In this document: positions 36,225 to 44,219 of the stretch, piece after piece
How the letters are laid out: every line of letters begins with the position of its first letter
Numbering within the stretch: position 1 is the stretch's first letter
Assembly (NCBI RefSeq): GCF_028595305.1
Contig: NZ_JAQQXS010000017.1
Span: forward strand, 1-64,000
DNA: 64,000 bases
Source: Roseateles koreensis
GTDB taxonomy: Bacteria > Pseudomonadota > Gammaproteobacteria > Burkholderiales > Burkholderiaceae_C
Direction of reading: 5' to 3'
Position numbers and translations under genes: made by a program
Notes under the pieces: model-generated
Database searches by the model: none
What the model was told of the DNA's origin: nothing
Seen by the model: the letters and a program-made list of their open reading frames with translations, nothing else

Positions 36225-36254
36225 CCGCCACGGTGCAGTTTTTTGGCGGTTTTT
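36225..36254 (+). terminator. Terminator after the PAS-GGDEF gene
   Basis: CCGCCA (36225-36230) pairs with TGGCGG (36244-36249) around a 13-base loop, followed directly by TTTTT (36250-36254). It starts 7 bases after the stop codon. Confidence 0.55.
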
Positions 36255-36345
36255 GAGAATTGGCAGGAATTTCGTATTCTTTTCTAAAGTTCTCTCAAGA
36301 TTGGCCGATGAGTCGATGGCTAACCCTGCAGTACGGAGCACCATC

Positions 36346-36657
36346 ATGACTATCGGTCTGTCCACCGCCTATGCTGGCGTCTCGTCGGCCAATGAACGCT
36401 TGCGTGCTTCAGCGCAGGGTGCGGCGGCTGCGTCCGCCAGCGCCAGTTCTGCCGATACGCAACGCCAGCAACTGCAAGCCCAGGTCAGCCAAGCCGATGC
36501 GGCGCGCGCCAAACTGCTCCAAACTGCCGCCGTGGGCCAAACCAATGAGCCCGTGGATGCCAGTCGCAAGGCCGACACGTACGCCTTTGTCGCCAACCTT
36601 CGCGTGCTGCAAACGCAATTGGACGCGAGTGGTGTGATGCTGAATATCAAGGCCTGA
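36346..36657 (+). CDS. Small hypothetical protein resembling flagellar rod/hook ends
   Basis: The 103-residue protein starts MTIGLSTAYAGVSSANERLRASAQ, like the N-terminal helix of flagellar rod/hook proteins (FlgB/C/E/F/G: '...A..GM.a...rL...A.NvAN'). It ends FVANLRVLQTQLDASGVMLNIKA, like their C-terminal helix. The middle is an Ala/Ser/Gln-rich stretch of about 50 residues with no D1 domain. This suggests a miniature coiled-coil rod-like protein, but no flagellar genes are nearby. The frame opens upstream at 36097; I chose the ATG at 36346, with a CGGAG site ahead, and an ATG at 36316 is possible. Function is unknown. Confidence 0.65.
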   Translation: MTIGLSTAYAGVSSANERLRASAQGAAAASASASSADTQRQQLQAQVSQADAARAKLLQTAAVGQTNEPVDASRKADTYAFVANLRVLQTQLDASGVMLNIKA

Positions 36658-36777
36658 GCCCCCACTTACTTCTCTGTAGGGTTGACCGATCCCTATCCGC
36701 TAACAACACGAGTTAGGTGTTGTAGACGCGTCTTGCCCTCGCATAGACTGACAGCTTCTCTTTTTTGGGGGGTCGTC

Positions 36778-38586
36778 ATGTTGAAGAGAAGTTTTTTGGC
36801 AACCGCCGTGACCGTGGCACTTGCCGGGTTGAATGGCGTGGCGCATGCGCACGGTATGGGTGAGGTCCCGGCTGATTCGCAGGGGCATATCACCGTATTC
36901 GTGGCCAAGAAAATCGTCACGATGGACCCAACGCGCCCGGTGGCAACCGCAGTTGCTGTGCGCGACGGCAAAGTCTTGAGCGTCGGTTCGCTGAAAGACC
37001 TCGCCCCCTGGCTCAAAGACAAAAAATTTACCGTGGACGAACAGTTCAAGGACAAGGTGTTGATGCCTGGACTGATTGATCCGCACATGCACCCCATGCT
37101 GGGCGCGATCAGTTTTGAGGCGTTCTGGATCACGCCTGAAGCGTGGGATGTCATGGGCCGCAAGACACCCGCCACCACGACGCCTGAAACCTATATGAAG
37201 GCGCTGAAGGCCGCCTTTGCTGCGCAGGGCACGAAAGACCCCATTTTCATGACCTGGGGCTACAGCGCAGATTTTCACGGTGAAATGTCTACCGCAGTGC
37301 TGGACACGGTGTCAAAGACGCAGCCCATCATGGTGATGCAGCGCTCCTTGCACGAGGTGTTTTTCAATACCGCGGCCATGGAGTACCTGAAGAAAAAGGG
37401 TTTTGATGCGACCAAAGTTCAGGGCCATCCACAGGTTGATCTGGTCAAGGGTCATTTTTGGGAAGACGGCATGTTCAGCATCGTGCTGCCCTATATCGCC
37501 GACTACATTTTGGCGCCCGCCCGGGTCGACAAGGGGTATGCGCGAACCCGCGACTACCTCACCTATAACGGCGTCACCACGGTGGGTGACATGGCGACCG
37601 GTTCCACCAATTGGGATCTGGAAATTGCTGCACTCAAACGCACCTTTGAAAAGGACGATTCGCCGGTGCGTGTGCGTTTGACGCCTGATGTTTACAAGCT
37701 CAGTGCAGCGATGAAGGGCGGGGCGGATGAAGTCCTCGACATGGTGTCCAAGCTGGCGACCAAGAACAGCCGACATCTGGTGTTCAACAATGGCATCAAA
37801 TTGTTTGCTGACGGCGCCATGTTCTCCCAGGCGATGCAGATTTCAGAGCCGGGCTATATCGACGGGCATGCAGGACAGTGGATCATTCAGCCCGCACCCT
37901 TTGAGGAATACGCGCGGCGCTATTGGAATGCGGGCTACCAAATTCACGTTCACACCAATGGCGATGGCGGCGCAAAGCTGGTGTTGGACACGCTGGAAAA
38001 ATTGGAGAACGAGAAGCCCCGCGTCGACCATCGATTCACCGTTGAGCATTACGGTTATGCGAATGACGGTACCTCGCGACGAATCGCCAAACTGGGCGCG
38101 CAAGTGTCGGCCAATCCGTTCTACTTGTATGACCTCGGGGACATCTACGCGCAAAGTGGGCTCGGGGTGGACCGGGCTTCTCGGATCGCGCCTTTGGGCG
38201 GCTTGGTACGGCGTGATGTTCCGGTGTCCTTGCACTCGGATTTCCCCATGGCTCCGGCCAATCCCTTGTACCTTGCCTGGTGCACCGCCAGCCGCGAAAC
38301 CACGTCTGGCAAGGTGTTTGCCCCCACAGAGCGCCTGACCGTTGACCAGGCCATTCGGGGTGTCACCATTGATGCTGCTTATGTGCTGCACATGGAAGAC
38401 AAGCTGGGCAGCATTGAAGCCGGCAAGACGGCTGACTTCGCGGTACTGGACAAAGATCCCTATGAGGTGGGCGTCAAGGGCCTGCGCAGCATCAAGGTTT
38501 GGGGAACGGTCTTCGAAGGACAGGCCTTCCAAGCCAAGCCGGCGGAGAGCTCAACGGAAAAAACGCTCAAGTCAATCAATCGTTGA
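36778..38586 (+). CDS. Exported amidohydrolase (YtcJ-like, amidohydrolase 3 family)
   Basis: The 602-residue protein begins with a signal peptide (MLKRSFLATAVTVALAGLNGVAHAHG), so it is periplasmic or secreted. The amidohydrolase fold shows VAVRDGKVLSVG, the metal motif GLIDPHMHP (HxH), KLFADGAMFSQ, HVHTNGDGG and HSDFPMAP, then the ending GSIEAGKTADFAVLDKDP. YtcJ-type enzymes hydrolyse amide or formyl bonds; substrates are mostly unknown. The frame opens upstream to 36682, but the ATG at 36778 gives the clean signal peptide. No partner genes are next to it. Confidence 0.85.
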   Translation: MLKRSFLATAVTVALAGLNGVAHAHGMGEVPADSQGHITVFVAKKIVTMDPTRPVATAVAVRDGKVLSVGSLKDLAPWLKDKKFTVDEQFKDKVLMPGLIDPHMHPMLGAISFEAFWITPEAWDVMGRKTPATTTPETYMKALKAAFAAQGTKDPIFMTWGYSADFHGEMSTAVLDTVSKTQPIMVMQRSLHEVFFNTAAMEYLKKKGFDATKVQGHPQVDLVKGHFWEDGMFSIVLPYIADYILAPARVDKGYARTRDYLTYNGVTTVGDMATGSTNWDLEIAALKRTFEKDDSPVRVRLTPDVYKLSAAMKGGADEVLDMVSKLATKNSRHLVFNNGIKLFADGAMFSQAMQISEPGYIDGHAGQWIIQPAPFEEYARRYWNAGYQIHVHTNGDGGAKLVLDTLEKLENEKPRVDHRFTVEHYGYANDGTSRRIAKLGAQVSANPFYLYDLGDIYAQSGLGVDRASRIAPLGGLVRRDVPVSLHSDFPMAPANPLYLAWCTASRETTSGKVFAPTERLTVDQAIRGVTIDAAYVLHMEDKLGSIEAGKTADFAVLDKDPYEVGVKGLRSIKVWGTVFEGQAFQAKPAESSTEKTLKSINR

Positions 38587-38615
38587 TACTCATAATTTAA
38601 TGTTTTGAGGTCCGA

Positions 38616-38681
38616 ATGGTGAAGAGATCACTTATCTGTTGTGCAGTACTTATTTCTGCGATGGGTATTTCGATGGAATAA
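38616..38681 (+). CDS. 21-residue orphan ORF with signal-peptide-like sequence
   Basis: ATG at 38616 preceded by TTGAGG (38605-38610) opens a short frame reading MVKRSLICCAVLISAMGISME and a TAA at 38679-38681. Basic N-terminus, hydrophobic core and two cysteines look like the start of a signal peptide or a tiny membrane peptide. It may be the remnant of a truncated gene or a real small protein. Codon evidence is too short to decide. It lies in the 289-base gap right of the amidohydrolase. Confidence 0.3.
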   Translation: MVKRSLICCAVLISAMGISME

Positions 38682-38686
38682 GTACT
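38645..38686. repeat. Perfect 10-bp inverted repeat overlapping the 21-codon ORF
   Basis: AGTACTTATT (38645-38654) and AATAAGTACT (38677-38686) are exact inverted partners, 22 bases apart. No T tract follows, so it is not a standard terminator. It could be a hairpin or a dyad protein-binding site. Confidence 0.6.
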
Positions 38687-38779
38687 TGATTCAAATAGGG
38701 GTGGTCATAGCAAATCGCCGAAAAATGGGATTTGATGTCGAACTCGGGGTCGAAGTTTAGTGGGTGGCCTTTGAACAAA

Positions 38780-38809
38780 AAAATGCGGGCCGCAAGGGGC
38801 CCGCATTTT
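38780..38809 (-). terminator. Bidirectional terminator between the amidohydrolase and acnB
   Basis: AAAATGCGGGCC (38780-38791) and GGCCCGCATTTT (38798-38809) form a perfect 12-bp stem with a 6-base loop. The minus strand continues the T run (seven T, 38777-38783), making it strong for acnB; the plus strand has a shorter T tract for the amidohydrolase transcript. Confidence 0.85.
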
Positions 38810-38835
38810 GTTCGTCAACATACAGCAAATGCCAT

Positions 38836-38869
38836 GGCCTCAGGAACCGGCGTGCCGGTTCTTGAGGCC
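38836..38869 (-). other. Strong stem-loop immediately after acnB
   Basis: A 15-bp stem between 38836-38850 and 38855-38869 (outer GGCCTC with GAGGCC, inner AACCGG with CCGGTT, one G-T pair) closes a 4-base loop. It begins 6 bases past the acnB stop. Without a T tract, it probably protects the acnB mRNA end formed at the terminator about 30 bases further on. Confidence 0.65.
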
Positions 38870-38875
38870 AATTGA

Positions 38876-41467
38876 TCAGGCGCTGACGCCCTTGGCGGTT
38901 TCTGCGTATTCCTCGATCTGGTTGAAGTTCAGGTACTTGTAGATCGAGGCGCCATCCTTGTTCACCACGCCCATGGCTTCATGGTATTCAGCCACGGTGG
39001 GCAGCTTGCCCAGCTTGGATGCAATGGCGGCCAACTCGGCCGAACCCAGGAACACCTGTGTGTTCTTGCCCAAGCGGTTGGGGAAGTTGCGGGTGGAGGT
39101 GGAGATCACCGTTGCGCCTTCACGTACTTGGGCCTGATTGCCCATGCACAGCGAGCAGCCTGGCATTTCGGTGCGCGCACCGGCGTTGCCGAAGGCGGCG
39201 TAATGGCCTTCCTTGATCAGCTCGGTCTGGTCCATCTTGGTTGGCGGGGCTACCCACATCTTGACAGGGATGTCGCGTTGCGAGCCCAACAGCTTGGCGG
39301 CGGCGCGGAAGTGGCCGATATTGGTCATGCAAGAGCCGATGAAGGATTCATCGATCTTGGTGCCGGCGACTTCGGACAGGAACTTGGCATCATCCGGGTC
39401 GTTGGGGCAGCAGACGATGGGCTCCTTGATGTCGGCCAGATCGATCTCGATCACGGTGGCGTATTCGGCGTCCTTGTCGGCTTCCAGCAGGTCGGGCTTG
39501 GCCAACCAGGCTTCGACCTTTTCGATGCGGCGCTGCAGGGTGCGGGCATCGGCGTAGCCATCGGCAATCATGTTCTTCATCAGCACGACGTTGCTGGTGA
39601 GGTATTCCTTGATCGGCGCGGGGTTCAGCTTGATGGTGCAACCGGCGGCGGACCGCTCGGCCGAAGCGTCAGACAGTTCGAAGGCTTGTTCGACCTTCAG
39701 ATCCGGCAGGCCTTCAATTTCCAGGATGCGGCCCGAGAACACGTTCTTCTTGCCGGCTTTGGCGACGGTCAGCAGACCGGCCTTGATGGCGTACAGTGGG
39801 ATTGCATGGACCAGGTCACGCAGCGTCACGCCAGGCTGCATTTCGCCCTTGAAGCGCACCAGCACCGATTCAGGCATGTCCAGGGGCATCACGCCCGTGG
39901 CGGCGCCGAAGGCTACCAGGCCGGAACCGGCGGGGAAGGAGATGCCGATCGGGAAGCGGGTGTGCGAGTCGCCGCCCGTTCCCACGGTGTCAGGCAGCAG
40001 CAGGCGGTTCAGCCAGCTGTGGATCACGCCGTCGCCCGGACGCAGGGCCACGCCGCCGCGGCTGCTGATGAAGGCTGGCAGTTCGCGGTGGGTCTTGACG
40101 TCCACGGGCTTGGGGTAGGCCGCGGTGTGGCAGAAGGACTGCATCACCAAGTCAGCCGAGAAGCCCAGGCAAGCCAGGTCTTTCAGCTCGTCGCGGGTCA
40201 TTGGGCCGGTGGTGTCTTGCGAGCCCACGGTGGTCATCTTGGGTTCGCAGTAGGTGCCGGGGCGAACGCCTTGGCCCTCAGGCAGGCCCACAGCGCGGCC
40301 CACCATCTTTTGCGCCAGGGTGAAGCCGGCCTTGGTTTCAACGGGAGCCTGGGGCAGGCGGAACAGCGTGGAGGCGCCCAGGCCCAGGAACTCGCGGGCT
40401 TTGGCGGTCAGCGAGCGGCCGATGATCAGGTTGATGCGGCCGCCGGCTCGCACTTCGTCGAACAGCACATCGCTCTTGAGCTTGAACTCGGCCACGGTGG
40501 CGCCGTTCTTCACGATCTTGCCTTCATAGGGCAGGATGTCGATGACATCGCCCATCTCCAGGCGGGTCACGTCCACTTCGATGGGCAGGGAGCCTGAATC
40601 TTCTTGCGTGTTGAAGAAGATCGGCGCGATCTTGCCGCCCAGCGTCACGCCGCCAAAACGCTTGTTCGGCACGAAGGGGATGTCTTGGCCGGTGGCCCAG
40701 ATCACGCTGTTGGTGGCCGACTTGCGGCTGGAGCCCGTGCCCACGACGTCGCCCACATAGGCCACGACGTGACCTTTTTTCTTGAGCTCGTCGATGAATT
40801 GCATCGGGCCGCGCTTGCCGTCTTCTTCGGGGACGAAGGCTGCACCCTCGCGGGTGTTTTTCAACATCGCCAGGTAGTGCAGGGGGATGTCGGGGCGGCT
40901 CCAGGCATCTGGGGCGGGCGAGAGGTCGTCGGTATTGGTTTCGCCGGGCACCTTGAAGACGGTGACAGTGATCTTCTTCTCGACTTCAGGGCGGGTGGTG
41001 AACCATTCGGCATCGGCCCAGCTCTTCATGACTTCCTGGGCCTTGGCGTTGCCAGCCTTGGCCTTGGTGGCCACGTCGTTGAAGAAGTCGAACATCAGCA
41101 GGGTTTTCTTCAGGCCCGCAGCGGCCACGTCGGCCACTGCGGCGTCGTCCAGCAGTTCGATCAGGGGATGGACGTTGTAGCCGCCCACCATGGTGCCCAG
41201 CAATTCGGTGGCCTTGGCTTTGGAGATCAGGCCGACGCTCAGGTCGCCGTGCGCCACAGCGGCCAGGAAGGAGGCCTTGACCTTGGCGGCGTCGTCCACG
41301 CCTGGCGGAATGCGGTGGGTCAACAGATCCAGCAGGAATTCGCCCTCGCCAGCCGGCGGGTTCTTGATCAGTTCGATGACCTCGGCGGTCTGCTTGGCGT
41401 CAAGCGCCAGCGGCGGGATGCCGAGGGCGGCGCGTTCGGCGACATGTTGGCGGTAGGCTTGCAGCAT
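38876..41467 (-). CDS. acnB: Bifunctional aconitate hydratase B / 2-methylisocitrate dehydratase
   Basis: The 863-residue TCA enzyme isomerises citrate to isocitrate. The AcnB layout is seen: N-terminal HEAT-like domain ([26 protein letters not shown]), swivel domain with [13 protein letters not shown], and Fe-S domains with [25 protein letters not shown] and [17 protein letters not shown], where the cysteines ligate the 4Fe-4S cluster. [10 protein letters not shown] follows. The frame reaches 41503, but the ATG at 41467 follows a GGAGAA site and matches the family start. A VapBC-like pair lies 38 bases upstream on the same strand with no terminator between. Confidence 0.97.
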   Translation of the reverse strand: MLQAYRQHVAERAALGIPPLALDAKQTAEVIELIKNPPAGEGEFLLDLLTHRIPPGVDDAAKVKASFLAAVAHGDLSVGLISKAKATELLGTMVGGYNVHPLIELLDDAAVADVAAAGLKKTLLMFDFFNDVATKAKAGNAKAQEVMKSWADAEWFTTRPEVEKKITVTVFKVPGETNTDDLSPAPDAWSRPDIPLHYLAMLKNTREGAAFVPEEDGKRGPMQFIDELKKKGHVVAYVGDVVGTGSSRKSATNSVIWATGQDIPFVPNKRFGGVTLGGKIAPIFFNTQEDSGSLPIEVDVTRLEMGDVIDILPYEGKIVKNGATVAEFKLKSDVLFDEVRAGGRINLIIGRSLTAKAREFLGLGASTLFRLPQAPVETKAGFTLAQKMVGRAVGLPEGQGVRPGTYCEPKMTTVGSQDTTGPMTRDELKDLACLGFSADLVMQSFCHTAAYPKPVDVKTHRELPAFISSRGGVALRPGDGVIHSWLNRLLLPDTVGTGGDSHTRFPIGISFPAGSGLVAFGAATGVMPLDMPESVLVRFKGEMQPGVTLRDLVHAIPLYAIKAGLLTVAKAGKKNVFSGRILEIEGLPDLKVEQAFELSDASAERSAAGCTIKLNPAPIKEYLTSNVVLMKNMIADGYADARTLQRRIEKVEAWLAKPDLLEADKDAEYATVIEIDLADIKEPIVCCPNDPDDAKFLSEVAGTKIDESFIGSCMTNIGHFRAAAKLLGSQRDIPVKMWVAPPTKMDQTELIKEGHYAAFGNAGARTEMPGCSLCMGNQAQVREGATVISTSTRNFPNRLGKNTQVFLGSAELAAIASKLGKLPTVAEYHEAMGVVNKDGASIYKYLNFNQIEEYAETAKGVSA

Positions 41468-41505
41468 TGCGTTCTCCAGGGTTGCTGTGGGCTTGTGGGT
41501 CAAGG

Positions 41506-41913
41506 TCAGGGGGCCGCTTGCGGCTTGATGAGCTTGAGCCCTTTGAAATAGTCGCGGAAAAATCCGTCGTCATTGGTGATCAGGCCGCTGCATTGCAGCA
41601 GGGCATGTGCGCCGACGATGAAGTCGGGCACGGTTCTTTGGCGGCTGCCGCCTCGGGCGCGGTAGCGGCGTTGCATTTCGCCAGCGCGGATGGCGGCTTT
41701 GGGCTCGACGGTGCTGTAGCTCAGGCCCATGTCCTCCAGGGCCTGAAGGGCTTGGTCGCCGCCTTGCAAGGAGGCGCAAACCTCAGCCACCACGACCGCA
41801 CACACCACCACGGGGCCGTGATTCAGGGCCTCACGCAGCGCAGCTTCGGCCATGTCGGCACGCTCGCTGCCGCTGAGCAGGTCGATGAGAACGGCGGAGT
41901 CGATGGCGATCAT
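41506..41913 (-). CDS. vapC: VapC-like PIN-domain toxin
   Basis: The 135-residue PIN-domain protein begins [15 protein letters not shown]. Acidic residues of the nuclease pocket are visible: Asp in AIDSAV, Glu in VAEVCASL, Asp in [11 protein letters not shown] and Asp in [11 protein letters not shown] toxins usually cut RNA and are blocked by the cognate antitoxin. An in-frame TTG at 41928 would overlap the antitoxin stop as TTGA and give 5 more residues; I preferred the ATG at 41913. The antitoxin gene is immediately upstream, and acnB follows 38 bases downstream. Activity is inferred from family. Confidence 0.85.
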   Translation of the reverse strand: MIAIDSAVLIDLLSGSERADMAEAALREALNHGPVVVCAVVVAEVCASLQGGDQALQALEDMGLSYSTVEPKAAIRAGEMQRRYRARGGSRQRTVPDFIVGAHALLQCSGLITNDDGFFRDYFKGLKLIKPQAAP

Positions 41914-41924
41914 GCGATGTTCGC

Positions 41925-42170
41925 TCAACGGTCGATCGGGTCGCCGGGGGCGCGGCCACGCACGGCACGCATGGCGTCGTCGACCGAGGTAAAGCCGTCC
42001 AGCTTGAATTTGCCGCGTGCGCGGGAAATGGCGTCGTCGACGCTCTTGCGCAAGATGATGCGCCCGCCGTCCAGCTCCACTTTGAGTGTGGTGCCTTTGG
42101 TCAGCCCCAAGGCATCGCGTACGGCTTTGGGCAGGGTGATCTGACCACGTTCTGCAACAGTCGCTTCCAT
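41925..42170 (-). CDS. vapB: VapB-like antitoxin (SpoVT/AbrB DNA-binding domain)
   Basis: The 81-residue protein starts MEATVAERGQITLPKAVRDALGLTKGTTLKVEL, a clear AbrB/SpoVT swapped-hairpin DNA-binding domain. A C-terminal region (FTSVDDAMRAVRGRAPGDPIDR) probably wraps the toxin. Such antitoxins repress their own operon. An upstream start at 42200 is possible but the ATG at 42170 matches the domain start. Its promoter region holds a perfect 8-bp inverted repeat over sigma-70-like elements (42231-42261). Confidence 0.88.
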   Translation of the reverse strand: MEATVAERGQITLPKAVRDALGLTKGTTLKVELDGGRIILRKSVDDAISRARGKFKLDGFTSVDDAMRAVRGRAPGDPIDR

Positions 42171-42230
42171 GCGGGGGGCCTCCGGACCGGGTGCCGTCAC
42201 CGGAAAATCGGCAGCAGCAGTATGACCAGG

Positions 42231-42261
42231 AAAGTATGCATGAAATTTACATACTTTTCAA
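42231..42261 (-). promoter_or_regulatory. vapBC promoter with overlapping operator
   Basis: On the minus strand, TTGAAA (42256-42261) and CATACT (42233-42238) are 17 bases apart, a good sigma-70 layout. The inverted repeat AAAGTATG (42231-42238) / CATACTTT (42250-42257) is perfect, with an 11-base spacer, and covers both elements. This is what is expected of an autorepressed toxin-antitoxin promoter. A further AGTATG lies at 42219-42224. Confidence 0.6.
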
Positions 42262-42279
42262 GCCGTACTGCATGCTGAA

Positions 42280-42897
42280 TCACGGCTTTTCGGATTTTGG
42301 CGTGATGCCGAGGCCGCTGCTTGCACTCATGTCGATGCCGGAGGCCGCGGCCTCCGCAGCAGCGGCACGGGCCAGGTCAATCAAGGTGCGCTGGTCGGGG
42401 TTGACGCATTCGTCCACCAAGCGTTGACCGACCTGGGTGTCGAGTAGCATGGACTTGTTGGCGATCTGAATCATCAGGGTGCGACCGGTGACGTCTTCCA
42501 GACGCAAGGCGCCGGTGCTGGAGAGCACGGGCTTCATGGTGAAGATCTTTTTCTGCCAAACCACGTCGATGTAACCGGGCACCTTGGCGTAGGGTTCGAC
42601 CAGGATGGACTGCTTGAACTCGCACTCGTACTGGCCGAGGTAAGCGCGTTTGGCGGCTTCGAGTTGCTCTGCTGACGCTTCTGGCAGCGGTGCAACCGGC
42701 GCGGGGGCTTTGGCCTCGGCCTTCTTGCCGGCCTTGGCGGCTTTGGGGGCGGATTTTGCGGAGGGCTTGGTGGCGGTGGAGGCCGTGACATCAGGCGCCG
42801 CGGCGCTGGCTGGGGTGGACCAGGTGGCGCCCAGCAGGCCGGTGAGGCCGGTCAAGGCGATTGACAGCAGGGTCTGTTTCAAGGTGATCGAGTTCAT
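42280..42897 (-). CDS. Secreted hypothetical protein
   Basis: The 205-residue protein has a signal peptide (MNSITLKQTLLSIALTGLTG..STPASAAAP, cleavage near residue 35). A Lys/Ala/Pro-rich linker (about 36-75; KSAPKAAKAGKKAEAKAPAP) follows, and then a compact domain with YLGQYECEFKQSILVEPY, GYIDVVWQKKIFTMKPVLSSTGALRLED and VDECVNPDQRTLIDLARA. Two cysteines could form a disulfide. I do not recognise the family. The linker may span the periplasm or bind peptidoglycan. It is between the HpcH-type lyase and vapBC on the same strand. Confidence 0.75.
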   Translation of the reverse strand: MNSITLKQTLLSIALTGLTGLLGATWSTPASAAAPDVTASTATKPSAKSAPKAAKAGKKAEAKAPAPVAPLPEASAEQLEAAKRAYLGQYECEFKQSILVEPYAKVPGYIDVVWQKKIFTMKPVLSSTGALRLEDVTGRTLMIQIANKSMLLDTQVGQRLVDECVNPDQRTLIDLARAAAAEAAASGIDMSASSGLGITPKSEKP

Positions 42898-43046
42898 GAC
42901 GTGGGTCCGTTCAGGGAAATCAAAGGGGTGCAATCGCAGTGGCGCGTATTGTCGCTGTGCCAGCCCTGTGGGCAGACGCTGGCGGGTGCTGGATGTGTTT
43001 CAAAGCGTTGGGCTGCGCACATATCACTGGGCAGCTTGCTGGGAAT

Positions 43047-44060
43047 TCATGACGCTGCTGCGTCATTAAAAAAGGCTTGGCGCACTTGAATGGGTAGGGC
43101 TTGGCCGGTGCGGTGGGCGCGTTCCAGCACTTGCCAGAAGTAGCGGAAGCTGGCGCGGTCGTGCAGGGTTTGTCGATGTTGAATGGGGGCCCAGTGGGCG
43201 GCTTGTGCGGCGGTGATGATCTCAATGGCTTCGTCGACCTCTGCGGTGCTGGGCGAGAAGGCATCGAGAATCGGTTGGATTTGTGCGGGGTGAATGCTCC
43301 ACATGCGCGTGTAGCCAAACTCGCGTGCCGCCCGCGTGGCGGCAGCCTGCAAGGCGGGCATGTTCTTGAATTCAGTGACCACGCAGTGGGAGGGCGTTTT
43401 GCTGTATGCATGGGCGGCGGCGGCAATTTCAAGCTTGGCCCGAACCACCAGCGGATGGGTGAATTGGCCTTCAGCGCTCATGCCGTAGCTTGGGATGGCG
43501 CCGCGGTGCGCTGACACAAAGTCCATCAAGCCAAATGAGAGCGATTCGACGCGTGGATGCGCGGCAATGGCTTGCACCTCGCGCAGGGCGCCATGGGTTT
43601 CGATCAGCACATGAATGGGCAGCGGTTTGGCAATGGCGTGGCGCAGCAGGCAGGCGTCGATGAAATCGCAGGCGTGCTGCACATCCGCCGCGTGTCGGGG
43701 TTTGGGTACCATGAGGTAGGCCAAGCGCTCACCCGATTGCGCAATCAAGCCGTCCACATCGGCCTCAAAAGCGGGGTGATCAACGGGGTGTACGCGCGCG
43801 CCGATGCGCTGGTGGATGTTGTCTGCGCTGTTGAGCAACGAGTTCAGTAGCGCGACATGTTCGGCCTCGCCGCCAATGGGGGCGCCATCTTCGCAGTCCA
43901 GGGTGATGTCGAACACGGGCCCCATGTCGTTTTGCATCGCCATGCTTTTGCGCATGCGTGCTTCCACCCCGCAGTAGTGGTCGACCACGGGCAGTGCTCG
44001 GGCTGCATCGCCTTCTTCAAACAGGGCGAGCCTGGGGTGGAGTGGGGCAGGGGTGTTCAT
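43047..44060 (-). CDS. HpcH/HpaI-family CoA ester lyase (CitE/malyl-CoA lyase-like)
   Basis: The 337-residue TIM-barrel protein shows the family elements FDITLDCEDGAPIG (metal-binding acidic residues), ARVHPVDHP, LMVPKPRHAADVQ, HVLIETHGALREV and SLSFGLMDFVSAHRG. Homologues cleave malyl-CoA, citramalyl-CoA or beta-methylmalyl-CoA. Its place between mdh and acnB suggests a role linked to C4/C5 dicarboxylates or 2-methylcitrate-type intermediates, but no sequence feature decides the substrate. It lies 159 bases downstream of mdh, beyond a terminator, so partial co-transcription is likely at most. Confidence 0.8.
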   Translation of the reverse strand: MNTPAPLHPRLALFEEGDAARALPVVDHYCGVEARMRKSMAMQNDMGPVFDITLDCEDGAPIGGEAEHVALLNSLLNSADNIHQRIGARVHPVDHPAFEADVDGLIAQSGERLAYLMVPKPRHAADVQHACDFIDACLLRHAIAKPLPIHVLIETHGALREVQAIAAHPRVESLSFGLMDFVSAHRGAIPSYGMSAEGQFTHPLVVRAKLEIAAAAHAYSKTPSHCVVTEFKNMPALQAAATRAAREFGYTRMWSIHPAQIQPILDAFSPSTAEVDEAIEIITAAQAAHWAPIQHRQTLHDRASFRYFWQVLERAHRTGQALPIQVRQAFFNDAAAS

Positions 44061-44105
44061 TCAGCCTCGCGCAGAAAATTACGGGGCGCCTCGGGTGCGC
44101 CCATG

Positions 44106-44137
44106 AAAAAGGGCCGGGCACGTCGCCATGCCGGCCC
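44106..44137 (-). terminator. Terminator after mdh
   Basis: On the minus strand a stem of 9-10 bp (GGGCCGGCA side at 44129-44137, partner 44111-44120 with one bulge) closes an 8-base loop and is followed by TTTTT (44106-44110). It lies about 80 bases after the mdh stop. Confidence 0.8.
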
Positions 44138-44219
44138 TGTATCTTTTGCCTCTCCTCGGAAGAGGTTGATGCGCGCTGCGGGCCTGAGGCTTGGCAGTGC
44201 GCATCACGATGAAGCTGTC

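Noticed and set aside
36703-36723. 7-bp inverted repeat ACAACAC/GTGTTGT ahead of the exported amidohydrolase
   Set aside because: Short arms, no T tract and no link to a known operator; may be chance.
38981-40597. 538-codon open frame on the plus strand opposite acnB
   Set aside because: Antisense shadow of acnB; low-complexity composition and no domain seen.
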